From Geodermatophilaceae bacterium (GTDB lineage: Bacteria; Actinomycetota; Actinomycetes; Mycobacteriales; Geodermatophilaceae): DNA of 10,031 bases. The notes under the pieces are model-generated. The model searched no databases, was not told the origin of the DNA, and was given only the letters and a program-made list of their open reading frames with translations. Shown piece by piece: positions 1 to 6,216 of the stretch; position 1 is the stretch's first letter, and the number at the start of each line of letters is the position of its first letter. Position numbers and translations under genes: made by a program. The DNA lies in contig JACCSC010000384.1 in the NCBI GenBank assembly GCA_013813215.1, positions 1 to 10,031 of the forward strand, written 5' to 3'.

Positions 1-626
1 CCGCGGCGCCGATGCCGGCGGCCGTCAGCCGGCGGGTCGCCGCCGCACTGAGCGACCTGCCCCCCGGGACCCGTAGCGGCCGGCACCGGGAGCCAGCGCA
101 AGATGAGTTCAGCTCCGCGTGGCGGCGGCGGCGGTTGCGTGCGATGAGCTCGGTGGCGGCCGGCGTGATCGTCCTGGGCGGCGGGGGCTACCTGGTCGTG
201 ACCGGCGCGGGCTCCGTCGTGAACGGCGCCGGTGACTCCGAGTCCGGGGCCGGTGGCGCTGACAATGCGGGGCCGCTCTCCGTCGACGAGGACTTCGCGG
301 GACTCCCGGCGTACGACAGGGACAGCCTGCGCGCCGCGGTGGGGGACCTGCTCGCCGGACCACCGGTTGCGGAGGGGGGTGGGGTCGACACGTCGTCCAC
401 GGAAGGCGTTCCGGACAGCGCGGCCACGGCGGTCGAGCCAGACTGTCTGGCCAGCCTCCCCGTGGCCACCGGGGCGGCCCTGTCGATCACCCGGGCGACG
501 TACGACGGCCAGTCGGCGATCGTCCTGCTGTTCGCCGCTCCGTCCGGCCAGGTGCAGGTGACCGTGCTGTCGGACTGCAGCGACGGGAACCCGAGGGTGC
601 TGGACGAGTTCGCGGCGGATCGCTGA
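1..626 (+). CDS. Anti-sigma-factor-like single-pass membrane protein (5' end outside window)
   Basis: The frame is open to the left edge, so this is the C-terminal part of a longer protein; the ATG at 12 is probably internal. Counting from that ATG, residues 4-18 resemble the juxtamembrane stretch that follows the cytoplasmic anti-sigma domain in actinobacterial regulators. A basic WRRRRLR patch (37-43) precedes one hydrophobic segment (about 46-66), which predicts N-in/C-out topology. The outer part has a Gly/Ser/Asp-rich linker and a small C-terminal domain with two cysteines (145 and 189) that could form a disulfide. The position directly upstream of trxB-trxA matches the actinobacterial order ECF sigma (sigM type), anti-sigma, trxB, trxA, and that synteny is the main reason for the call. 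The zinc-binding anti-sigma domain itself is not in the window, so the role is inferred; it could be a membrane protein of unknown function. Confidence 0.65.
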   Translation, partial: AAPMPAAVSRRVAAALSDLPPGTRSGRHREPAQDEFSSAWRRRRLRAMSSVAAGVIVLGGGGYLVVTGAGSVVNGAGDSESGAGGADNAGPLSVDEDFAGLPAYDRDSLRAAVGDLLAGPPVAEGGGVDTSSTEGVPDSAATAVEPDCLASLPVATGAALSITRATYDGQSAIVLLFAAPSGQVQVTVLSDCSDGNPRVLDEFAADR

Positions 627-643
627 GCGCCGTTCACGGGCGT

Positions 644-669
644 GGAATGTCGAACCCTGCAAGCATGTT
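644..669 (+). promoter_or_regulatory. SigR-type (disulfide-stress) promoter of trxBA
   Basis: GGAAT lies at 644-648 and GTT at 667-669, separated by exactly 18 nt. This matches the GGAAT-N18-GTT pattern of SigR/SigH-family ECF promoters, known from the trxBA operon of Streptomyces. The expected transcript start near 677 leaves a leader of about 35-40 nt before the trxB GTG at 714. The element overlaps the upstream part of the trxB open frame, which is further reason not to start trxB at 642. Confidence 0.7.
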
Positions 670-713
670 CAGGGCAACGACAGGTACCGGCGTACGGCGG
701 AGGCGACCCAGTA

Positions 714-1652
714 GTGAGTGACACGGTGCGCGAGGTCATCATCATCGGCTCCGGGCCGGCCGGATACACCGCGGCGATCTACGCCGCGCGGGCCAATCTC
801 GCGCCACTGGTCTTCGAGGGCAGCCAGTACGGCGGCGCTCTGATGACCACCACCGAGGTGGAGAACTTCCCCGGCTTTCCGGACGGGATCCAGGGTCCGG
901 AGCTGATGGAGCATCTGCGCGGGCAGGCCGAGCGCTTCGGCGCCGAACTGGTGCCCGACGACGTGACCGCGGTGGACCTCACCGAGCCGATCAAGAAGGT
1001 CACCGTCGGCGACACGACACACCTGGCCCGGGCCGTCATCGTGGCCACCGGCTCGAAGTACCGCTACCTGGGGCTGGACAGCGAGGCGCGCCTCTTGGGG
1101 CACGGCGTCTCCGCGTGCGCCACCTGTGACGGCTTCTTCTTCCGGGGGCAGGACATCGTCGTCGTCGGCGGGGGCGATTCGGCGATGGAGGAGGCGACGT
1201 TCCTCACCCGGTTCGCCAAGTCGGTCACGATCGTCCACCGCCGCGAGGACCTGCGGGCCAGCAAGATCATGCAGCAGCGCGCGCTGGAGAATCCGGCGAT
1301 CCGCTGGGAGCTCGGCTGGACGGTGGACGACGTCCTCGGCGAGGACGCGGTGTCCGGTGTCCGCCTGCGGCACGTCGCGTCCGGCGAGCTCAAGACGCTG
1401 GGGGTGACGGGGCTGTTCGTCGCGATCGGGCACGACCCGCGCAGCGAGTTGTTCGCCGGTCAGCTCAAGCTCGACGACCAGGGTTACGTCCTGGTCGAGC
1501 ACCCCAACACGACCACCAACCTCGCGGGCGTCTTCGCCTGCGGTGACGTGGTCGACCACATCTACCGGCAGGCGATCACCGCAGCCGGGACCGGCTGCGC
1601 GGCGGCAATCGACGCCGAGCGTTGGCTGGTCGACGTACCGCTGGACCTCTGA
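714..1652 (+). CDS. trxB: Thioredoxin-disulfide reductase
   Basis: Cytoplasmic FAD/NADPH enzyme that reduces the disulfide of thioredoxin. At 312 residues it has the usual length of the low-molecular-weight bacterial type. Visible motifs are the FAD dinucleotide fold GSGPAGYTAA (12-21), the redox pair CATC (Cys135 and Cys138) followed by DG, the NADPH fold VGGGDSAMEEA (about 151-161) followed by HRR, and the C-terminal FAD motif FACGDV. The GTG at 714 is chosen because GGAGG at 699-703 sits 10 nt before it and the FAD fold then begins at the normal distance. A longer frame from GTG 642 would contain the SigR-type promoter. trxA follows 26 nt downstream, so the two are an operon supplying reducing power for disulfide stress. 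Confidence 0.97.
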   Translation: MSDTVREVIIIGSGPAGYTAAIYAARANLAPLVFEGSQYGGALMTTTEVENFPGFPDGIQGPELMEHLRGQAERFGAELVPDDVTAVDLTEPIKKVTVGDTTHLARAVIVATGSKYRYLGLDSEARLLGHGVSACATCDGFFFRGQDIVVVGGGDSAMEEATFLTRFAKSVTIVHRREDLRASKIMQQRALENPAIRWELGWTVDDVLGEDAVSGVRLRHVASGELKTLGVTGLFVAIGHDPRSELFAGQLKLDDQGYVLVEHPNTTTNLAGVFACGDVVDHIYRQAITAAGTGCAAAIDAERWLVDVPLDL

Positions 1653-1678
1653 TCCACCACACCCCCGAGGAGACATAC

Positions 1679-2005
1679 ATGGCCGGTAACACCGTCACCG
1701 TCACCGACGACAGCTTCGCCACCGACGTGCTCGGCAGCGACAAGCCGGTGCTCGTCGACTTCTGGGCGGAGTGGTGCACCCCCTGCAAGATCGTCGGCCC
1801 CGTGCTCGAGGAGATCGCCAGTGAGCACGCCGAGAAGCTGACCATCGCCAAGCTGAACATCGACGAGAACCCGAAGACGGCGCAGGCCTACCGCGTGATG
1901 TCGATCCCGACCATGACGGTCTACGTCTCCGGCCAGCCGGTGAAGAGCATCATCGGCGCCAAGCCCAAGGCGGCCATCCTGAAGGACCTGGCGGAGTACC
2001 TGTAA
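1679..2005 (+). CDS. trxA: Thioredoxin
   Basis: Small cytoplasmic dithiol reductant of 108 residues, the normal length. The fold markers are present: buried Asp27, active site WCTPCK with Cys33 and Cys36, and the cis-proline loop SIPT with Pro77. The active site has Thr34 where most thioredoxins have Gly (WCGPC), which may alter redox potential or partner choice. GAGGAG at 1667-1672 lies 6 nt before the ATG; the longer open frame upstream lies inside trxB and is not used. It is the expected substrate of the TrxB encoded just upstream and probably shares its SigR-type promoter. Confidence 0.97.
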   Translation: MAGNTVTVTDDSFATDVLGSDKPVLVDFWAEWCTPCKIVGPVLEEIASEHAEKLTIAKLNIDENPKTAQAYRVMSIPTMTVYVSGQPVKSIIGAKPKAAILKDLAEYL

Positions 2006-2014
2006 CACTCCCCA

Positions 2015-2030
2015 GGGGGCTTTCGCCCCC
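2015..2030 (+). terminator. Hairpin terminator after trxA
   Basis: GGGGGC (2015-2020) pairs with GCCCCC (2025-2030) around a TTTC loop, 10 nt after the trxA stop. No T-tract follows, which is common in high-GC actinobacteria. It is the first of three consecutive GC hairpins between the convergent trxA and GNAT genes. Confidence 0.7.
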
Positions 2031-2043
2031 CGGACCCCCTGCT

Positions 2044-2091
2044 CAGGAGGGCTCCGCCCCCCTGACACCCCCGCCCGGGGCGCTGCCCCGG
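2044..2091. terminator. Two further GC hairpins, likely bidirectional terminator block
   Basis: The hairpin at 2044-2064 pairs CAGGAGGGC with GCCCCCCTG (8 of 9 pairs, loop TCC). The hairpin at 2075-2091 pairs CCGGGGC with GCCCCGG (7 of 7, loop GCT). The second lies 16 nt beyond the - strand GNAT stop codon, so this block can serve trxA from the left and the GNAT gene from the right. Confidence 0.6.
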
Positions 2092-2107
2092 ACTTTAGGC
2101 AGCCAAC

Positions 2108-2725
2108 TCAGGCGGGTCTGAGGGCGGGGTCGAAGCTGATCGAGCCGAGCAGCCGCTCGAGGGCGTACTCCACGTCCTCGCGCCAGGTCACGGTGCTGCG
2201 CAGGTCCAGCCGCAGCCGCGGGTAGCGCGGGTGCGGCCGGACGGTCTTGAAGCCCACGGCCAGCAGGTGCGCCGACGGCAGCAGGCAGTTCGGGCCGGAC
2301 CACTGAGCGTCTCCGAAGGCCTCGATGGCCCGTATCCCGCGGCGCATCAGATCCCGGGCGACGTGCTGGACGAGCATCCGCCCGAGGCCACGGCCGCCGA
2401 ACTCGGGCAGCACGTGCCCGGTCATCAGCAACACGGCGTCGGCGCTGACCGGGCTGGTCGGGAAGGCGACCGACCGCGGAACGTACGCCGGCGGCGCGAA
2501 CAGGACGAAGCCGGCAGGGACCGCATCGACGTAGGCCAACCGGCCGCAACTGCCCCACTCGAGCAGGGTGGCCGAGACCCAGGCCTCCTTCTCCAGCGCG
2601 GTGTCGCCGGCCTCCCGGGCGCGTTGCGCCGCGATCGGGTCGAGTTCCCAGAACACGCAGCGGCGACAGGTGCCAGGCAGGTCACCGAGGTTGTCCAGGG
2701 TGACGCTCACCGTACGGCGGGACAT
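2108..2725 (-). CDS. GNAT family N-acetyltransferase
   Basis: A 205-residue protein with the acetyl-CoA-binding motif A at about 106-119: PEFGGRGLGRML, where GGRGLG is the R/QxxGxG/A signature, followed by the helix that carries QHVARDLMRRG. It is expected to transfer an acetyl group from acetyl-CoA to an amine; the substrate cannot be told. The N-terminus carries CRRCVFWELD (Cys20 and Cys23), a CxxC before the GNAT core that could bind metal or act as a thiol switch. The ATG at 2725 is supported by GGAGGG on the - strand (complement of 2732-2737), 6 nt upstream. The gene is convergent with trxA and divergent from the aminotransferase. The location beside a thioredoxin operon makes redox control of the CxxC a reasonable but unproven idea. 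Confidence 0.85.
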   Translation of the reverse strand: MSRRTVSVTLDNLGDLPGTCRRCVFWELDPIAAQRAREAGDTALEKEAWVSATLLEWGSCGRLAYVDAVPAGFVLFAPPAYVPRSVAFPTSPVSADAVLLMTGHVLPEFGGRGLGRMLVQHVARDLMRRGIRAIEAFGDAQWSGPNCLLPSAHLLAVGFKTVRPHPRYPRLRLDLRSTVTWREDVEYALERLLGSISFDPALRPA

Positions 2726-2859
2726 CGGGTGCCCTCCGGCGAAGCTCGATCGGTCGAGCCCGTCATGCTAGCCAGTGGAATAGGTCGGGCGAAAGGCACG
2801 GACCGGACGAACTGGTCAGGTGCCGTGAGTCGGCTCGGGTGGCCTCCAGTCGGGTGGCG

Positions 2860-2892
2860 TTGACTCTGGTGGCTCTGACTCAGGTCTAGACT
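2860..2892 (+). promoter_or_regulatory. Weak candidate promoter of the aminotransferase operon
   Basis: TAGACT at 2887-2892 fits an actinobacterial -10 (TAnnnT). TTGACT at 2860-2865 resembles a -35 but the 21-nt spacer is too long, so the pair is doubtful. TGACTC occurs twice (2861-2866 and 2876-2881), 15 bp apart, and the second lies in the palindrome CTGACTCAG (2875-2883), which could be a regulator half-site arrangement. Confidence 0.3.
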
Positions 2893-2894
2893 CG

Positions 2895-2941
2895 GCGCAC
2901 GACGTTGCCGCCGTAGCTTGCCTGTCGTGCGCGGGCGGCAA
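2895..2941 (+). promoter_or_regulatory. Two interlocked perfect inverted repeats in the leader of the aminotransferase gene
   Basis: Arm A GCGCACGAC (2895-2903) pairs perfectly with A' GTCGTGCGC (2924-2932). Arm B TTGCCGCC (2905-2912) pairs perfectly with B' GGCGGCAA (2934-2941). The order A-B-A'-B' means the stems interlock. They could form alternative hairpins or part of a pseudoknot, or be two offset operators. A full pseudoknot looks strained because only one nucleotide (2933) connects A' to B'. A second TTGCC at 2918-2922 could compete for B'. The structure ends 24 nt before the GTG start and 14 nt before its GGAG ribosome site. Confidence 0.55.
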
Positions 2942-2965
2942 TCCCCCGACGCCTCGGAGTAGCTC

Positions 2966-4279
2966 GTGCGCGGCACGGTCCTGGACGCTTTCGCCGATCG
3001 GTACGCCGAGCGCACGCACGGGATGACCGCCTCGGAGATCCGGGCCCTGTTCGCGGTGGTCAGCCGGCCCGAGGTCGTCTCGCTGGCCGGGGGCATGCCC
3101 GCGGTCACCGCGCTCCCGCTGGACGCCGTCGGCTCGATGATCGGCGACCTGATCAGCCGGCTCGGTGCCCAGGCGCTGCAGTACGGCTCGGGTCAGGGGG
3201 ACGTGCGCCTGCGCGAGCAGATCCTGCAGGTGATGGGCCTGGAGGGAATCACCGGGGCATCAGCCGACGACGTAGTGGTCACCGTGGGGTCGCAGCAGGG
3301 GCTGGATCTGGTCAGCCGGGTGTTCCTCGATCCCGGTGACGTCGTGCTCGCCGAGGCGCCGTCCTACGTCGGGGCGCTCGGGGTCTTCCAGGCCGCGCAG
3401 GCGCACGTCGTGCACGTCGACATGGATGCCGACGGGCTGATCCCGCAGGCGTTGTCCGACGCGCTGGTCGCGCTGGCCGCCCGCGGTCAGCGGCCGAAGC
3501 TGCTGTACACCGTGCCGAACTTCCACAACCCGGCCGGGGTGACCCTGACCGAGCAGCGGCGTACCGAGATCCTGGCCATCGCCGAGGCGCACGACCTGCT
3601 CGTCATCGAGGACAACCCGTACGGCCTGCTCGGTTTCGACGAGCAGGTGCATCCCGCGCTGCGGGCGCGTTGCGCCGATCGGGTGATCTATCTCGGCTCG
3701 TTCTCCAAGACGTTCGCGCCGGGTCTGCGGGTGGGCTGGGTCTGCGCACCGCACGCGGTACGGGACAAGCTCATCCTGGCCAGCGAGGCGCAGGTGCTCT
3801 GCCCGCCCGCGCTGTCCCAGCTCGTCGTGGCCGAGTACCTGGACAGCCAGCCGTGGCTCGAGCAGGTCAAAGTGTTCCGCGAGCTGTACCGGGAGCGCCG
3901 CGATACCGCCCTCGGGGCGCTCGTCGCGCTGATGCCCGCCGGGGTCAGCTGGACCCGACCGGACGGCGGCTTCTACATCTGGATGACGCTGCCCGAGGGA
4001 CTGGACGCCAAGGCGATGCAGCCGCGGGCCGTGCACAACCGGGTGGCCTACGTGCCGGGAATCGGCTTCTACGCCGATGGTCAGGGTGTCGGCAACCTCC
4101 GGCTGTCCTACTGCTTCCCGGAGCCGGAGCGGATCCGCGAGGGCGTCCGCCGGCTGGCCAGCGTGATCGAGGAGGAGCTCGAGCTGCGAACGACCTTCCT
4201 CGGCGAGGCGGTAGCGGGACGAACCCGCGGCGGTCAGCCGCACGGCGCCGGGGACGGGCCCGCGCCGAACCTGCCGTGA
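2966..4279 (+). CDS. PLP-dependent class I/II aminotransferase (2-aminoadipate/LysN-like)
   Basis: A 437-residue fold-type I aminotransferase that moves an amino group between an amino acid and a 2-oxo acid; the substrate is not identified. Key residues visible are Asn188 in PNFHNPAG, Asp216 and Tyr219 in EDNPYG (pyridoxal ring contacts), the Schiff-base Lys248 in GSFSKTFAPGLRVGW, and Arg379 in NLRLSYCF for the substrate carboxylate. The N-terminal SLAGGMPA and QYGSGQGD motifs fit the kynurenine/2-aminoadipate aminotransferase subgroup, which is related to MocR regulators, but no helix-turn-helix domain is present. The last ~25 residues are a Gly/Pro-rich tail. GTG 2966 has GGAG at 2956-2959, 6 nt away. 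The stop overlaps the start of the ATP-grasp ligase by 4 bp, so the two proteins are made together. Confidence 0.9.
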   Translation: MRGTVLDAFADRYAERTHGMTASEIRALFAVVSRPEVVSLAGGMPAVTALPLDAVGSMIGDLISRLGAQALQYGSGQGDVRLREQILQVMGLEGITGASADDVVVTVGSQQGLDLVSRVFLDPGDVVLAEAPSYVGALGVFQAAQAHVVHVDMDADGLIPQALSDALVALAARGQRPKLLYTVPNFHNPAGVTLTEQRRTEILAIAEAHDLLVIEDNPYGLLGFDEQVHPALRARCADRVIYLGSFSKTFAPGLRVGWVCAPHAVRDKLILASEAQVLCPPALSQLVVAEYLDSQPWLEQVKVFRELYRERRDTALGALVALMPAGVSWTRPDGGFYIWMTLPEGLDAKAMQPRAVHNRVAYVPGIGFYADGQGVGNLRLSYCFPEPERIREGVRRLASVIEEELELRTTFLGEAVAGRTRGGQPHGAGDGPAPNLP

Positions 4280-5274
4280 GTTCGTCCCCCGCAGCGCTGC
4301 ACCACCCTGCGCCCGCCGGTCCAGCGCAGGACGTGCGGGCCGTCGTACTGGCCGGTGGTCTGGCCTATGAGCGAGACGTCTCGCTGCGCTCGGGACGGCG
4401 GGTGGCCGAGGCGCTGCGCCAGGCCGGTGTCGAGACACGGATCCTGGACGCCGACGCCGACCTGCTCGCGGCGCTGGCCGCCGATCCGGCGGATGCCCTG
4501 TTCATCGCGTTGCACGGGGCGGCCGGCGAGGACGGGTCGCTGCGTAGCGTGCTGGAGCTGGCCGGAATCCCCTTCGTGGGGACGGCGGCCGGATCGTGTC
4601 GGATCGCATGGGACAAGCCGTCGGCCAAGGCCGCGGTGCGCGCTGCGGGCGCGCGGACGCCGGACTGGGTGGCGTTGCCGCACTCGACGTTCCGCGAGCT
4701 GGGCGCCGGCGCGGTCCTCGACCTGATCTCCGCCCGGCTCGGCCTGCCGCTGATCGTCAAGCCGGCGCAGGGCGGGTCGGCGCTGGGGGTGGAGCTGATC
4801 GGCTCGGCCGGCGACCTGCCCTCGGCGATGGTGAGTTGCTTCGCCTACGCCGACACGGTGCTCGTCGAGCGCTTCGTGGCCGGCACCGAGGTCGCGGTCA
4901 GCGTGCTGGACGGGCCCGCCGGTCCACGGGCCCTGCCGGCGGTGGAGATCGACCCGGCCTCCGGGGTCTTCGACTACGCCGCGCGCTACACGCCGGGGAT
5001 GACGACGTACCACACGCCGGCGCGGCTGCCAGCCGGCGTGCTGCACGCCGTGGAGGATTTGGCGGTGACCGTACACCGCACGCTCGGCCTGCGGGACCTG
5101 TCCCGCACCGACGCCATCGTCGGTGCGGATGGGTGCGTGCACTTCCTCGAGGTGAACGTGTCACCGGGGATGACCGAGACCTCGATGCTGCCGATGGCCG
5201 TGGCCGCGGCCGGGCTGGATCTCGGCGCGACGTTGCGCGGCCTGGTCAGCGCGGCGGTCGCCCGGTCCGGCTGA
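4276..5274 (+). CDS. D-alanine-D-alanine ligase-like ATP-grasp ligase
   Basis: A 332-residue protein resembling Ddl, which joins two D-alanines with ATP for peptidoglycan. Ddl landmarks in order are AGGLAYERDVSLRSG (about 26-40; Glu32 equals the Ddl substrate Glu), ALHGAAGEDGSL (78-89), IPFVGT (98-103), the ATP-grasp lysine in IVKPAQGGSALGV (160-172), the loop FDYAARYTP (232-240), RTDAI (277-281) and LEVNVSPGMTETS (291-303) for metal and D-Ala binding. The loop has Arg237 where E. coli DdlB has Lys215, so this may be a divergent family member with another substrate; the canonical ddl is normally elsewhere in actinobacteria. The GTG at 4276 overlaps the aminotransferase stop (GTGA) and has only a weak ribosome site, as expected for coupling; a later GTG near 4333 is possible. 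Its stop is 3 bp from the parB stop. Confidence 0.82.
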   Translation: MSSSPAALHHPAPAGPAQDVRAVVLAGGLAYERDVSLRSGRRVAEALRQAGVETRILDADADLLAALAADPADALFIALHGAAGEDGSLRSVLELAGIPFVGTAAGSCRIAWDKPSAKAAVRAAGARTPDWVALPHSTFRELGAGAVLDLISARLGLPLIVKPAQGGSALGVELIGSAGDLPSAMVSCFAYADTVLVERFVAGTEVAVSVLDGPAGPRALPAVEIDPASGVFDYAARYTPGMTTYHTPARLPAGVLHAVEDLAVTVHRTLGLRDLSRTDAIVGADGCVHFLEVNVSPGMTETSMLPMAVAAAGLDLGATLRGLVSAAVARSG

Positions 5275-5277
5275 GCG

Positions 5278-6216
5278 TCACTCCCGAGCCGCCCGGGTCC
5301 GCACGTCGGGAGCGATCAGGGCGACGAGCCGCTCCAGATCCTCCAGCGACCCGAACTCGACGGTGATCTTGCCGCGGCGCCGGCCGAGATCGACCCGCAC
5401 CCGGGTATCGAACGCGTCGCTGAGCGCCGCACCGAGTTCCTGCAGGGCCGGGGACTGGGGCCGGCGGATCGGCGCCCGCCGCGTCGCGGCATGCGACTCG
5501 TCACCGAAGGCGACAACCTCCTCGGTGGCGCGGACGGACAGTCCCTCGGCCACGATCCGACCGGCCAGCTCGTCCTGGGCGGTGGGGTCCTCCAATGCGA
5601 GCAGGGCACGGGCGTGCCCGGCGGACAGCACCCCGGCGGCGACCCGAGCCTGCACACGGACCGGCAGCCGGAGCAGCCGCACCGTGTTGGTGACTTGGGA
5701 TCTGCTGCGCCCGAGTCGGGCGGCGAGCTGCTCGTGCGTGGCCCCGAACTCGGCCAGGAGCTGCTCGTACGCCGCGGCTTCCTCCAGTGGGTTCAGGTCG
5801 ACCCGGTGCACATTCTCCAGAAGCGCGTCGCGGAGCAGGGCGTCGTCCCCGGTGTCGCGGACGATCGCGGGGACAGTTGTCAGGCCGGCGGCGCGGGCAG
5901 CCCGCCACCTGCGCTCGCCCATGACCAGCTCGTACTGGTCGTCGCCGCGCCGGCGGACGACGATCGGCTGAAGCAAGCCGAACTCGCGTACGGAGTGCGC
6001 GAGTTCGTCGAGCGCTTCCTCGTCGAAGGCTTGCCGCGGCTGGCGCGGGTTCGGCTGGACCGCGTCCACCGGGATCTCCCGGTACGTCGCACCCGGGACT
6101 GCGCCGAGCCTGGCCTCCACCGGCGTCGACTGGTGGGACGGCGCGTTGTCCTCGGGCTCGGGTCCGGTGGGGATCAGGGCCCCCAGTCCGCGGCCGAGCC
6201 CGCCGCGCCTGGTCAC
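5278..6216 (-). CDS. parB: Chromosome-partitioning protein ParB
   Basis: A CTP-dependent DNA clamp of 312 residues that loads at parS and spreads to organise the origin region for segregation by ParA. Domains in order are the ParA-activating N-terminal motif LGRGLGALIP (7-16), a linker, the ParB/Srx CTPase core starting near 46 with GERRWRA (100-106) and ENVHR (134-138), a helix-turn-helix at about 159-180 (HEQLAARLGRSRSQVTNTVR) for parS recognition, and a C-terminal dimerisation domain near 255-307. The GTG start overlaps the parA stop as GTGA, with GAGGG 6 nt upstream, so translation is coupled. Cognate parS sites are visible 1-1.3 kb upstream inside parA. Its 3' end abuts the convergent Ddl-like gene. 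Confidence 0.97.
   Translation of the reverse strand: MTRRGGLGRGLGALIPTGPEPEDNAPSHQSTPVEARLGAVPGATYREIPVDAVQPNPRQPRQAFDEEALDELAHSVREFGLLQPIVVRRRGDDQYELVMGERRWRAARAAGLTTVPAIVRDTGDDALLRDALLENVHRVDLNPLEEAAAYEQLLAEFGATHEQLAARLGRSRSQVTNTVRLLRLPVRVQARVAAGVLSAGHARALLALEDPTAQDELAGRIVAEGLSVRATEEVVAFGDESHAATRRAPIRRPQSPALQELGAALSDAFDTRVRVDLGRRRGKITVEFGSLEDLERLVALIAPDVRTRAARE

Noticed and set aside
642..713. N-terminal extension of trxB from GTG 642
   Set aside because: It contains the SigR-type promoter, has no family similarity, and the GTG at 714 has a good ribosome site and normal TrxB length.
2231..2863. 210-codon + strand frame opposite the GNAT gene
   Set aside because: Antisense shadow; the - strand frame has a clear GNAT motif and ribosome site.
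3670..4275. Extension of the ligase frame upstream of 4276
   Set aside because: It overlaps the aminotransferase in another frame and encodes arginine-rich sequence without similarity to Ddl; GTG 4276 fits the GTGA coupling.
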